Shown here: piece by piece, positions 1 to 8,977 of the stretch
Position numbering within the stretch: position 1 is the first letter of the stretch
Layout of the letters: each line of letters starts with the position of its first letter
From: Candidatus Poribacteria bacterium
GTDB lineage: Bacteria > Poribacteria > WGA-4E > GCA-2687025
Direction of reading: 5' to 3'
DNA length: 64,000 nt
NCBI GenBank assembly: GCA_026004875.1
Contig: BPJZ01000015.1
Coordinates: forward strand, 28,084 to 92,083
Made by a program: the position numbers and the translations under genes
Notes under the pieces: generated by a model
Seen by the model: only the letters and a program-made list of their open reading frames with translations
Told to the model about the DNA's origin: nothing
Databases searched by the model: none

Positions 1-1101
1 CAGCGGATCGTCTCCCAAACGACGGTTACGGGCGTCTCTCGGGCCTTCAATCCGGCAATTAGCGTCAACGCCCTTCTTCTGGGGATGACACAACTTGAGA
101 CGGGGGAAGGTTCGCACGGTGAGACCGCCCCAGAGGAGTCCGCCGACCACACTCCTGGGCCTTTAGAAGGATCGGATGAACACGCCCATGAATCTCTGGA
201 CGAGGAGACGGCCCATGAAGCGCACGGACACTCCCTCGGGACGGAAGGACTTTTCGTTCAGGAGGTGGAGGTCCGGTTTACTGCGTTCGCAGATCCGCAC
301 GTCAAAGCTGATCTCACCCTTTCGATGCACGGAGCGGAAGGCGTCGAGCTCGAAGAGGGGTATGTCCAGACGCTTGGTTTGCCGGCCAACCTGCTGGTGC
401 GCGGCGGAAAGTTCTTGGTTCCTTTTGGAAAGCACAACCCTCTCCACACCCACGAGTTTCCCTTTGTGGAGCCCCCATTGGTCCATGAGCGCCTCTTTGG
501 GGAGGAGGGGCTCAACGAGGTCGGGATTGAGGTGAGTTGGCTAACTCCCTTGCCGTGGTACGCAGAGGTCGGAGGGGCCCTGCTAAACGGCGACAATCCG
601 AGTCTGTTCGATTTGGAGCGGGGACTCGCCTATTCGGGACGAGTCCGGAACTTCTTTGATTGGAACGAAACGACCACGTTGGAACTGGGCCTTTCGGGGG
701 CCTTTCAGCGTCAAGAGGGGAGAGGGTGGAGCCGAGCGCTAGGCGCTGATTGGACTGTCAAGTGGACGCCGCTGGAGACGGCACGACATCGAGCGGCCGT
801 CTTTCAGGCGGAAGTGGTGAGCGGCAAAGATCGGGAGGGCCACTCCCTGTTTGGCGGCTACGGGTTGGTTCGCGTTCGTCTGGGACGACCCTGGTGGGTT
901 CAGGGGGGGTTCGACTGGCTTGGTGAGGAGGCATTTCGTTCTCGAGCTCGCTTTGCTCTGGTCTTTGCTCCTACGGAGTTTCAGGCGATCCGATTTCAAT
1001 ACTCCGTTGCCTGGACGAGCGGAGAAGAGGTCGAAGCCGACCATCGAGTTGCGGTTCAGTACAACGTTACTATCGGCTCCCATCCGGCCCATGCTTATTG
1101 A
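1..1101 (+). CDS. Outer-membrane beta-barrel protein, His-rich N-terminus, 5' partial
   Basis: The frame is open from base 1, so the gene begins upstream of the window and the ATG at 85 is probably internal. The first visible residues read like the FNPAISVNALLLG segment found at the start of outer-membrane porin-like proteins. A stretch near residues 30-75 of the visible product is rich in His, Glu and Asp (about ten His), a likely metal-binding or metal-sensing loop. The remainder alternates polar and aromatic residues in beta-strand style, repeats a GGK/GPF porin-like pattern and ends in a strand-like segment. A metal-uptake substrate-binding protein follows 28 bases downstream. Inference: an outer-membrane channel or receptor that helps take up zinc or a similar divalent metal. 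The exact family was not recognised with certainty. Confidence 0.7.
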   Translation, partial: QRIVSQTTVTGVSRAFNPAISVNALLLGMTQLETGEGSHGETAPEESADHTPGPLEGSDEHAHESLDEETAHEAHGHSLGTEGLFVQEVEVRFTAFADPHVKADLTLSMHGAEGVELEEGYVQTLGLPANLLVRGGKFLVPFGKHNPLHTHEFPFVEPPLVHERLFGEEGLNEVGIEVSWLTPLPWYAEVGGALLNGDNPSLFDLERGLAYSGRVRNFFDWNETTTLELGLSGAFQRQEGRGWSRALGADWTVKWTPLETARHRAAVFQAEVVSGKDREGHSLFGGYGLVRVRLGRPWWVQGGFDWLGEEAFRSRARFALVFAPTEFQAIRFQYSVAWTSGEEVEADHRVAVQYNVTIGSHPAHAY

Positions 1102-1129
1102 GTTCGATCTTCTCAGAGGAGGATGACCC

Positions 1130-2056
1130 ATGCGGCGATACTGGTGGTACCGAGCAGCCGGTGTGATCCTGGCCTTACTTCCCGCACTTGGCGCGGAGGC
1201 TCTCGTTCGAGTGGTGACTACTACGCCCGATTTGGCGGCCTTGGCCCGTGAAGTGGGGGGCGAGCAGGTTGAGGTCACCGCAATTGTCAATGGGCTCCAG
1301 GACCCCCATTACGTGGAAGCCAAGCCGACCCACATCCGCCGACTGAATCGCGCTGACCTGCTGATCTATAACGGAATGGAGCTTGAAATCGGGTGGCTTC
1401 CGTTATTGATCGAGGGCTCTCGAAACCCCAGGCTCCTGCCTGGAAGTCTGGGGCTCATGGACGCATCCGAGGCGGTGGAGGTGAAGCTTGAGGTCCCTCA
1501 AGGCGAGGTAGACCGTTCCCAGGGAGATGTTCATCCGTTGGGGAATCCCCACTACTTGCTCGATCCAAGGAATGGGGTCCAGGTTGCACGGGCGATCGCC
1601 GAGCGGCTTGGCCAAATAGATCCTGACCACCAGAAGAGTTATCTTGCTCGTGCGGAGCGCTTCGCCGAAGAGATGGCGGAGCGGATTGCCCGATGGGAAC
1701 GCGAAACGGAGGTCCTCCGAGGTTTAGAAGTGATCGCCTACCACCGGACTTGGTCGTACCTGTCGGCCTGGTTAGGGTTCCACGTTGTGGGATATTTTGA
1801 AGAGAAGCCCGGGATCCCACCGGGCCCCCGGCACCTTGCGATCCTAGAGTCGCTGGTCCGTTCTCGAGGGGTTCAAGTGGCTCTTGCGGCGCACTACAAC
1901 CCGCTTCGGGGCCTCGAGGCGTTCGCTCGTCGTGCGGGGATCCGCTTGGTGGTCCTTCCGGCTTCGGTCGAGGCTCGAGAGGATGTCCGCAGCTATCCGG
2001 AGCTTTTTGACCGGATCGTTTTGACGCTCAGAGAGGCCTTTGGAGAGGGCTCATGA
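1130..2056 (+). CDS. znuA: Metal (Zn/Mn-type) ABC transporter substrate-binding protein
   Basis: This 308-residue cluster A-I (ZnuA/TroA) family protein captures a divalent metal in the periplasm. A signal peptide occupies about residues 1-23. The expected ligands are visible: His60 in DPHYVEAKP, His141 in GNPHYLLDP and His205 in AYHRTWSY, with an acidic C-terminal ligand region near DVRSYPELFD. The usual long His/Asp loop between the first two ligands is short here, containing only GDVHP. The ATG is preceded by a strong AGAGGAGGATGACCC-type ribosome site. The stop codon overlaps the next start as ATGA, which indicates translational coupling with the permease. Zinc rather than manganese is inferred from the His-rich neighbour and is not proven. 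Confidence 0.9.
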   Translation: MRRYWWYRAAGVILALLPALGAEALVRVVTTTPDLAALAREVGGEQVEVTAIVNGLQDPHYVEAKPTHIRRLNRADLLIYNGMELEIGWLPLLIEGSRNPRLLPGSLGLMDASEAVEVKLEVPQGEVDRSQGDVHPLGNPHYLLDPRNGVQVARAIAERLGQIDPDHQKSYLARAERFAEEMAERIARWERETEVLRGLEVIAYHRTWSYLSAWLGFHVVGYFEEKPGIPPGPRHLAILESLVRSRGVQVALAAHYNPLRGLEAFARRAGIRLVVLPASVEAREDVRSYPELFDRIVLTLREAFGEGS

Positions 2057-2886
2057 GCGAGTTTCTGTCCATCATGGTAGCCCCCTTTGTTGCTTGTCTG
2101 GTGCTGGTAGGGATTCACGCCTATTTGGGCATTCACGTCCTTCAGCGGGGCATCATCTTTGTGGACCTGGCGCTTGCCCAGGTAGCGGCCTTGGGGATGG
2201 CGGTTGCCGCGCTGCTGGGCTTGGCTCCAGATGGTCGAGAGGCTTACCTATTTGCGCTTCTCTTTGCGCTGGGAGGGGCCGGCGTGCTCACCTTCTCCCG
2301 CCCCGGCCGGGCTCCAATTCCCCAGGAGGCGGTGATCGGGGTCGTCTACGCGACTGCGGCTGCGGCGATGGTGTTGGTGACTGCGCAGGCCCCCCACGGC
2401 GCCGAGGCGGTCCAAGCGCTTTTGGTCGGTTCGATTCTCTGGGTCAATTGGTCAGAGATCGGGACGATGGCCTTACTTTACGGGGCTGTTGGCTGGTTCC
2501 ACTGGTCTCGACGAGAACGGTTTCTAGCCCTTTCCTTTGACCCCGAGCGGGCTCAGCGGGAGGGCTGGTCTTGGCCTTTTTGGGACTTCCTGTTCTATGC
2601 AACGTTTGCGTTAGTCGTCACCAAGTCGGTTCAGGTGGCCGGCGTTCTGTTAGTCTTCTCTTTTCTCGTGGTGCCGGCGATGGCTGGTGCGCTGCTCGCT
2701 TCGCGGTTACGCGATCGGTTGTTGTTCGGCTGGGGCATAGGGGTTGCTGTCAGTGTGGTCGGGATCACAGCTTCCTATGTATGGGACCTTCCAACGGGCG
2801 CGGTGGTCGTTTGTACCTTTGGCCTGGCCCTGCTTTTAATCGGGCTGATCGCTCGATGGAAGGGGATAACCAAGGGCGCGTATTAA
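2053..2886 (+). CDS. znuB: Metal ABC transporter permease (ZnuB type)
   Basis: A 277-residue integral membrane protein of the ABC-3 permease family. It is hydrophobic throughout, with about eight membrane helices and the family-typical stretch GIIFVDLALAQVAALG near residues 34-50. It would form the inner-membrane channel of the importer whose binding protein is encoded immediately upstream, with an ATGA overlap. No ATPase (ZnuC) follows: the next gene runs on the opposite strand. The ATPase must lie upstream of the window or elsewhere in the genome. Permease assignment is firm; substrate is inferred from context. Confidence 0.9.
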   Translation: MSEFLSIMVAPFVACLVLVGIHAYLGIHVLQRGIIFVDLALAQVAALGMAVAALLGLAPDGREAYLFALLFALGGAGVLTFSRPGRAPIPQEAVIGVVYATAAAAMVLVTAQAPHGAEAVQALLVGSILWVNWSEIGTMALLYGAVGWFHWSRRERFLALSFDPERAQREGWSWPFWDFLFYATFALVVTKSVQVAGVLLVFSFLVVPAMAGALLASRLRDRLLFGWGIGVAVSVVGITASYVWDLPTGAVVVCTFGLALLLIGLIARWKGITKGAY

Positions 2887-2898
2887 TTGTCCTTGGTT
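2868..2898. terminator. Hairpin between convergent genes
   Basis: A perfect 8-bp inverted repeat (AACCAAGG at 2868-2875 and CCTTGGTT at 2891-2898) encloses a 15-base AT-rich loop at the convergent junction of znuB and the glycosyltransferase gene. Position and symmetry suit a bidirectional terminator. There is no clear T-tract on either side, so the assignment is tentative. Confidence 0.35.
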
Positions 2899-2909
2899 GG
2901 CTTTGAGGC

Positions 2910-4100
2910 TCAGGAGGGGAGAGCCTTGCTGCGGTCGGTTTTGGCGAGGAGCTCGCGGTAAACGATCACCGTCCGACGAGCGATCGCCTCCCAAGCGTAC
3001 AGCTCGCGGACGCGCTGGAGTCCGCGCAGGCGAAGCAGGGCGTAGAGGTGCGGATCGCCCCGGAGCCGGTGGATGCAGTCTAGAAGGGCGTCCAGGTCGC
3101 CTTCGGGGAAGATCAGCCCGGCGTCTCCGACCGTGGTGGGGATCTCCCCGCAGCTGGAGCCGATGACCGGCGTTCCGCAGGCCATCGCTTCGGCGAGCAC
3201 CCGTCCGAAGAACTCCACCCAGGTCGGCGTGCTCCGAGAGGGAAGGACGAGAGCGTCCATCGCGTTCATCAGCTCTGCGACCTGCTCTGGCGGTTGCGCG
3301 CCTAAAAAGCGCACCCGATCTGCGATCTTTGACCGCTCTGCCAGCTCGCCCAGCTCTTTGCGCAGGGGGCCGTCTCCGACGACCAGGAGCCAAACGCCCG
3401 ACGCCTGCGCTGCAGCCTGGAGCAGGAAGTCTACCCCCTTTTCCCGGATGAGGCGCCCCACATAGCCTAGGAGAAACACTCCCTCCGGGACGCCGAGCTT
3501 CTCCCGAAGCGCAGCGGTCCGTTCCGGTTCCAGGGGGCGGAAGATTCGGGTGTCCACTCCGTTGGGGAGGACGTGCGTCGGTCCTCGGAACCCCTGCGCC
3601 CGAAGCAGCTCCCCTGCGCTCTTGCTGAGCACAAACGCTCCGTCGGCACGGCGGAAGACGCGAGCCTGGACCCACCGCGCCGGAGCCCGCCCGAACCAGC
3701 GCAACCGAATCGGACGGCTGATCGAGGTGCGAAAGAGAAAACGGGCCTCCGGCACCCATCGGCGAATGGCCCACCAGGTCTGCCCGGCGCAGAGACTGTA
3801 CGGCTCCTCCTCCAGGTGAACGAGATCGGGACGAAAGCTCCGCCAGATGCGTCCCCATTCCGAACCGCGGTAAAAATACCGGGCGTAGTAACCCTCCCAA
3901 ACGATCGGCAACGGGGAGACCCACTCCGGCAGTGGCTCACAACGGGCAAAAACTCGGCGGTTCTCCTCCGGCCAGGCCTCCGGAACGATCACTCGCAGAA
4001 CGATCCCCTCTTCTCTGGCGATTCTGGCGATCAGCTCGAACTTCCGCCGGTAGGCGGGCGCCACCGCCGGATGGGAGATCGCCAAGATGTGCATTGTCAT
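2910..4100 (-). CDS. GT4-family glycosyltransferase
   Basis: A 396-residue retaining glycosyltransferase with the GT-B fold. The N-terminal half is the acceptor domain (HILAISHP start). The C-terminal half carries the Glycos_transf_1 pattern: GYVGRLIREKGVDFLLQA, VVGDGPLRKEL and the EX7E motif in EFFGRVLAEAMACGTPVIG near residues 300-320. It transfers a sugar from an activated donor to an unknown acceptor, probably a lipid-linked or surface glycan. It is downstream of murJ with an ATGA stop/start overlap, so the two are translationally coupled and the substrate may be an envelope precursor. Donor and acceptor cannot be told from sequence. Confidence 0.88.
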   Translation of the reverse strand: MTMHILAISHPAVAPAYRRKFELIARIAREEGIVLRVIVPEAWPEENRRVFARCEPLPEWVSPLPIVWEGYYARYFYRGSEWGRIWRSFRPDLVHLEEEPYSLCAGQTWWAIRRWVPEARFLFRTSISRPIRLRWFGRAPARWVQARVFRRADGAFVLSKSAGELLRAQGFRGPTHVLPNGVDTRIFRPLEPERTAALREKLGVPEGVFLLGYVGRLIREKGVDFLLQAAAQASGVWLLVVGDGPLRKELGELAERSKIADRVRFLGAQPPEQVAELMNAMDALVLPSRSTPTWVEFFGRVLAEAMACGTPVIGSSCGEIPTTVGDAGLIFPEGDLDALLDCIHRLRGDPHLYALLRLRGLQRVRELYAWEAIARRTVIVYRELLAKTDRSKALPS

Positions 4101-5719
4101 TGCTCAGGCTCCTTATTCTGAGGGGACGACCTCCGAGGACGCCGACGACGCAGCAGCCCAAGCACAACGCTGAGCTCCTGAGCGTGAAGCCGTCGCGTTA
4201 CTTCATAGAATACCCACAGCCCTACCGTTCCGGCACCTAGCAGGATCAGCAGCGCGCCGAAAAATCGGTCAAGGGGCAGGACTGCGCCGAGTACGCTCTG
4301 GACCGCCCAGGTCGCTCCAGCCATGCCGGCAGCGGCTAGGAGCGATTTCCCCCCCTCCCGGGATAGTCCGTAACCCCGTAGCGGTCCCACATGGTGTCGC
4401 AACGCCAGAAGCAACAGCCCGCCGTTGATCCACGCAAACAGCGAGAGCGCTAACGCCAGCCCCCAATGGCCCCATCCAAGCCGATAGGTGGCCGTCCAGC
4501 CGAGGAGAAAGTTCGTCCCGATGGAGAACAGACTGATCAACGACGGACGGCGGGCGTCGTCCAGAGCGTACAGGGCCATCGCCAAGAGGCCGTTGGCTCC
4601 AAAGGGGATCAGCCCAAGGGCGTAAAACCGAATCGCCTGAGCCACCATCTCCGCGTCTAAGGCGCTAAACCGTCCCCTCCGGTAGACGACCGCGGCGATC
4701 GGTTCGGCTAGGACGATCATTCCGGCCATCGTCGGCAAAAAGAGAAACAGGATCAGCCGAAGCGCCGAGGACAGCTCTCGCCGAAACGTCTCCTGGTCCC
4801 CTCGTGCGGCGGCCCGCGAGAGGCTGGGCACGCTCACTGTAGCGATCGCATAACTGAAGATCCCCAGCGGAAGGTGGATCAGTCGGTAAGCATAGTAGAG
4901 CCACGAGACTGCGCCGTTGGCAATGGTCGAGGCGAAGCGCTCGTTGACCACGAGATTAATCGGCGTGGCCGCCGCGCCCAGGATAGACGGGGCCATCAGT
5001 CGTAGGATGCGCCGCAGGCCGGGGTCTTGGAACGTCAGCTCCAGCCGGAGCCGGAAGCCGCTCCGAAAGAGCAGCGGGAACAACACCAGCGCCTGAGCCG
5101 CACCCCCCAACAGCACGCCGGTCGCCCACCCAAAGATCGCCGGGCGGCCAAAGCTCGGGTCGAGCAGCCAGGCCAACGGTATCCCCACAACAAAGCAGGA
5201 GAGGTTAAACAGCAACTGAGAGAGCGCGATTGGCCGGTAGCGATCCTGCGCGTTCAGTACCCCCCGCGCCACCGAAGCCAACGAAAGAAAAAAGAGAAAC
5301 GGCCAAAGGAGTTGGGTCAGTTGGGCGGTCAACGCGTCCTTCTCCGGCGTGTTGGCAAATCCAGGGGCGACCAGATTGACGATCCAGCGGGCCTGAAAGA
5401 TACCAAACAGCACCAGCCCGCCGACCAGAAGAGAGAGCCAGTTGATCACCCGTCCTGCGAGCACCCAGAGCCGTTTGAGGCCTTCTTGCTCCAGCGTTGC
5501 TGAGAAGGTGGTCACCAGCGAGGCGCTCAGCACCCCGTCCACGAGAAGTGTTCGAAAGAGATTGGGAATTCGGTAGGCGACAAAGAAGGCGTCGCTCAGG
5601 ACCGATCCACTGGCCCCAAATAGCGCTGAGAAGACCATCTCTCGCACCAGGCCCAGCACCCGGCTCACTCCCACAACGGAAGAGAGCATTGCGGCATCTT
5701 TCCAGAGTCGCTGACGCAT
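4097..5719 (-). CDS. murJ: Lipid II flippase MurJ
   Basis: MurJ/MviN-family flippase moving peptidoglycan lipid II across the inner membrane. It has about 14 hydrophobic helices. The N-terminal signature SVVGVSRVLGLVREMVFSA and the downstream DAFFVAYRIPNLFRTLL are family hallmarks. The product is 540 residues from the ATG at 5719. A GTG 14 codons further upstream (5761) is also open, but the ATG has a GGGAAG ribosome site and starts at the usual MRQRLWKDAAM position. It is coupled to the downstream glycosyltransferase by an ATGA overlap and is divergent from the histidine kinase gene across a gap of about 95 bases that should hold both promoters. Confidence 0.93.
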   Translation of the reverse strand: MRQRLWKDAAMLSSVVGVSRVLGLVREMVFSALFGASGSVLSDAFFVAYRIPNLFRTLLVDGVLSASLVTTFSATLEQEGLKRLWVLAGRVINWLSLLVGGLVLFGIFQARWIVNLVAPGFANTPEKDALTAQLTQLLWPFLFFLSLASVARGVLNAQDRYRPIALSQLLFNLSCFVVGIPLAWLLDPSFGRPAIFGWATGVLLGGAAQALVLFPLLFRSGFRLRLELTFQDPGLRRILRLMAPSILGAAATPINLVVNERFASTIANGAVSWLYYAYRLIHLPLGIFSYAIATVSVPSLSRAAARGDQETFRRELSSALRLILFLFLPTMAGMIVLAEPIAAVVYRRGRFSALDAEMVAQAIRFYALGLIPFGANGLLAMALYALDDARRPSLISLFSIGTNFLLGWTATYRLGWGHWGLALALSLFAWINGGLLLLALRHHVGPLRGYGLSREGGKSLLAAAGMAGATWAVQSVLGAVLPLDRFFGALLILLGAGTVGLWVFYEVTRRLHAQELSVVLGLLRRRRPRRSSPQNKEPEQ

Positions 5720-5814
5720 GGGCTTCCCGCTTCTGGATTTACCAATGAAAACAGAGTACACTACGAACGGCGTCGGGGGGTAAGGTTACGGGCAGAGAGG
5801 GGCAGAAGGCGCCG

Positions 5815-8547
5815 ATGACGGACGTAGAGCAGGTCTTAGAGCCGGCCCAGCCGATTCGAGAGCTTCTAGCCCTGGAGGACTGGTCCTGGGAAGCGGTCTT
5901 CGATCGGGTAGAGCGATTTCTTCAGGACCGGGTCCCGATGGAGGGGCTCGTCTTTGTGGTGGTCTCCCGGCCGGCGGTCTCTGGGACTCCGGCCCGCATC
6001 TATCGGTTGTTTGCTCGTCAGGAGGGAGGGTATCGCCCGCTTTATCTGTTCTCTCGGTGCCCCTTCTTGGACGGCGTTGCTGATACTTGTGCCGCTCGCT
6101 GGTGGGGGGATCTCTCCCAGTTTGAACCGGTCTCCATCGCCAGTGAGTTTGAACGGTACCTGCGCGAGCGCGGCGCCCGGTCGGTACTGGTGGTCCCTGT
6201 GGTTCATGGTGCCAAGGTCGGGGATGAGTCCTTCGCGGTCGTCCTAGGCTTCTACCATTCTCAAGGGGGACAGTACAACGAGGAGGCGCTCCGACGCCTT
6301 GAGGTGTGGCTTCCCGTCCTGGCTTTAGTCTTTCAGCTGGTGCATCTTCACCAGTCCTATCAGCTCCGGCGGATTCACACCGGAATCATCCGGGACATCA
6401 GCACGGCGGCGATTGCGGAGCTTTTTTCTTCCGGGAGGCTGTACGAGCGGGCGGTTGAGTTGATTCAAGAGCGGTTCCAGTTTTACGACGTGGCTGTCCT
6501 GGAGGTGGACTGGGAGGCACGTCAGCTCCGATTGGTCGCCCACGCGGGGCGCTATCCCTATTACCAAAACTTGGACTACGTCCAGTCGGTGGAGATGGGT
6601 ATTCTTGGACTGGTAGCCCGCGAAGGTCAGCCTTACGTCGCCAACGATGTTCAGAACGATCCGTACTACATCAATCCGTTTCCGCACGATCTGCAGGTGC
6701 GCAGCGAGCTTGCGTTGCCGATCTTTGTTGGGCAGCAGGTGGCGGCGGTTTTGGAGATTCAGAGCGAAACGGTCGGAGCCTTTGCCGACGCGGACGTAGA
6801 CGCCTTGGAGGTGTTGGCTCGACTGCTGGGGCAGATCGTCCGGACGGGAAGAAGCATTCAGGAGCTACGCCACTTTGAGGAGTTCAACCGGCAGGTGCTG
6901 GACACAATGCCGGCGGCGATTGCCCACCTGGACTCCTCACAGCGGATCGTTTATGCGAACTCCCAGTTTCTGGCCCTCTTTCGGTGTGATCCGTCCAATC
7001 TGCTTTTTCGTCCGCTTTCGGAGGTAGTCCCGTCGTATCTGTTTTACGAGCAAGGGCTCCAGTCGCTCTTTGAGCAGCTCGCCCAAGTGCGAGGCTGCGG
7101 GATGCTCACCGAAGTCAAAATCGAGCCGAGCGACCTGAGCCGACGGCTGGACGTGCGGCTCTGTCGGACCGACACCGAGCCGCCGGAGTACATTCTGATC
7201 GTTCAGGACGTGACCTCCCGGGTGTTGCAGATCAACCAGATGCGGAAGCTCCACCGCTTGGCGATGGAGCTTCAGCGGACCTTAGACGTGGATGCCCTTT
7301 GTCGGCTGATCTTGACCAGCGTCACGGCTGGCCCCGGCTTTGGTCTTAACCGGGCGGTCATTTTTCTGTACGACGAGCAGGAGAAGCTCTTTGTCGAGCG
7401 GCACGCCGTCGGCCCCTCTTCAGCCCAGGAGGCCTATGACATCTGGCAGCGGATCCCCTTTCAGCGGCTAGAAGAGTACTTCGAGGAGGCCCGTCGGGAC
7501 ACGGTTCAGTCGGACGTGAGCATCTATCGGCGCTACACGCAGATTCGCGCGACCGATGGGGAGGTGCGGGCGTTAGTTGCGCGGCGTCAGCCGTTTTTGG
7601 TGCGCGATGCCGAGGCGGAGTCCTCGTCGTTGGTTCGGGCGCTCCGGGCCCTCTCTACTGCCGAGGAAGTGGTGATCATGCCTCTGATCGCCCGGAATCG
7701 GCTGCTGGGAGTGATCGTCGCAGACAACCTGATCACTCGGCAGGCGATTGATGCTCAGATGCTGGAGACGCTCTCGGCGTTTGCGAGCCAGGCGGCCTTA
7801 GCGTTGGCTAACGCGCTGGCCTATCGCGAGCTGGAGGCCGCTTATAAGGAGCTCCAAGAGGCCCGCGACCGATTGTCCCAACAGGAGAAGCTGGCTATCA
7901 TCGGACAGATGGCGGCGCACGTCGCCCACGAGATTCGGAACCCCCTTGTGGCGATCGGTGGGTACGCGCGGCGGATCTGTCAGACCAGCCGAGACGAGAC
8001 GGCGGTTCGTCGAGCGGAGGTGATCCTCCGGGAGGCCGAGCGGTTGGAGCTGATCCTCAAGGAGGTGATGGATTTTGCGTCGCCTTTCACTTCGATGCGC
8101 TTCCAGACGGTCTCGCTGGAACAGTTGGTTCGCGAAGTCTGCGATGTGATCCTGGTGGCCGCTCAGGAGGCCAACGTTCAGATCGTCGTGGAGGCGGCGC
8201 CCGATCTGCCGCCCGTTCGAGCCGATGCCGACCGGATGAAGCAGGTGTTTCACAACCTGGCCAAAAACGCCATCGAGGCGATGCCGGAGGGCGGCACGCT
8301 CACCTTCCGGCTGTACCCAGAGGGTGGACAGGTGGTGGCCGAGGTGGAAGACACCGGTGTCGGCATTGATCCGGAGAGCCAGAAACGGCTGTTTGAGCCG
8401 TTCTTCACGACCAAACGGCACGGCAGCGGGCTGGGGCTAGCCATCACCAAACGGATCGTCGAGCATCATGAGGGCACCATTGAGGTCTGCAGCAAGCCGG
8501 GCGGAGGGACGAAGTTTACCATCCGCCTGCCCCGCGCACAGGAATAG
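5815..8547 (+). CDS. GAF/PAS sensor histidine kinase
   Basis: A 910-residue soluble sensor kinase. Order of domains: a GAF-like N-terminal module (about 15-180), a second GAF (about 205-345), a PAS domain (about 360-470), a third GAF (about 485-680), a HisKA dimerisation helix with phosphoacceptor His705 in the VAHEIRNPL motif, and an HATPase with N-box NLAKNAIEAMPEGG, G1 DTGVGID and G2 GSGLGLAITK. No membrane helix was seen, so the signal is probably cytoplasmic (small ligand, redox or light through GAF/PAS). The next gene, 20 bases downstream, is a lone receiver domain and is the likely partner. Confidence 0.92.
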   Translation: MTDVEQVLEPAQPIRELLALEDWSWEAVFDRVERFLQDRVPMEGLVFVVVSRPAVSGTPARIYRLFARQEGGYRPLYLFSRCPFLDGVADTCAARWWGDLSQFEPVSIASEFERYLRERGARSVLVVPVVHGAKVGDESFAVVLGFYHSQGGQYNEEALRRLEVWLPVLALVFQLVHLHQSYQLRRIHTGIIRDISTAAIAELFSSGRLYERAVELIQERFQFYDVAVLEVDWEARQLRLVAHAGRYPYYQNLDYVQSVEMGILGLVAREGQPYVANDVQNDPYYINPFPHDLQVRSELALPIFVGQQVAAVLEIQSETVGAFADADVDALEVLARLLGQIVRTGRSIQELRHFEEFNRQVLDTMPAAIAHLDSSQRIVYANSQFLALFRCDPSNLLFRPLSEVVPSYLFYEQGLQSLFEQLAQVRGCGMLTEVKIEPSDLSRRLDVRLCRTDTEPPEYILIVQDVTSRVLQINQMRKLHRLAMELQRTLDVDALCRLILTSVTAGPGFGLNRAVIFLYDEQEKLFVERHAVGPSSAQEAYDIWQRIPFQRLEEYFEEARRDTVQSDVSIYRRYTQIRATDGEVRALVARRQPFLVRDAEAESSSLVRALRALSTAEEVVIMPLIARNRLLGVIVADNLITRQAIDAQMLETLSAFASQAALALANALAYRELEAAYKELQEARDRLSQQEKLAIIGQMAAHVAHEIRNPLVAIGGYARRICQTSRDETAVRRAEVILREAERLELILKEVMDFASPFTSMRFQTVSLEQLVREVCDVILVAAQEANVQIVVEAAPDLPPVRADADRMKQVFHNLAKNAIEAMPEGGTLTFRLYPEGGQVVAEVEDTGVGIDPESQKRLFEPFFTTKRHGSGLGLAITKRIVEHHEGTIEVCSKPGGGTKFTIRLPRAQE

Positions 8548-8568
8548 CGAATGAAGGGAGAAGGGGCC

Positions 8569-8973
8569 ATGACGACTCCTGAGGCGAACAAGCCGCGGAT
8601 TTTGGTCGTTGAAGACGAAGAGGCGATGGCGTTGCTGATCCAGGATGTCTTGGAGGAGGAAGGCTATCAGGTCGAGCTGGTCTACGACGGCGATGAGGCG
8701 ATCCGTTTTGTTCAGGAAAACCCTCCCGACCTGGTCGTCTTGGACATCAACATGCCGGGGCGGGACGGCGTGGAGACGCTCAACCGGATCGTCGAGCTGC
8801 GCGGTTCGATTCCGGTCATTCTGCACACCGCTTATTCGGCCTACAAGGACAACTTCATGACCTGGTCGGCGGCGGAGTATGTCGTCAAGTCCTCCGACTT
8901 TGAGAACCTCAAGCAGGCGATCCGCCAGCATCTAGGCCGGTCGCAGCAGAGCCAAGTCGACCACCACGGATAG
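8569..8973 (+). CDS. Single-domain response regulator (CheY-like receiver)
   Basis: A 134-residue protein consisting only of a receiver domain. The acidic pair is Glu15/Asp16 (VVEDEEA), the phosphoacceptor is Asp59 (VVLDINMPG) and the conserved Lys lies in VVKSSDF. There is no DNA-binding or enzymatic output domain, so it must act through protein contacts or as a phosphorelay intermediate. An ATG at 8551 is in frame, but the GGGAGAAGGGG ribosome site lies between the two ATGs and supports 8569. It is directly downstream of the histidine kinase and 4 bases before glgC, so it may be co-transcribed with the sugar-phosphate genes. Confidence 0.9.
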   Translation: MTTPEANKPRILVVEDEEAMALLIQDVLEEEGYQVELVYDGDEAIRFVQENPPDLVVLDINMPGRDGVETLNRIVELRGSIPVILHTAYSAYKDNFMTWSAAEYVVKSSDFENLKQAIRQHLGRSQQSQVDHHG

Positions 8974-8977
8974 GCCC

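Noticed and set aside
2836..3924. A 362-residue open frame on the minus strand, overlapping the glycosyltransferase gene
   Set aside because: It is in another frame of the same strand, has low-complexity Arg/Gly/Pro texture and no family motif. The glycosyltransferase frame carries clear GT-B motifs.
5720..5761. GTG start of murJ at 5761
   Set aside because: No ribosome site and an extra 14 residues outside the family N-terminus; ATG at 5719 fits better.
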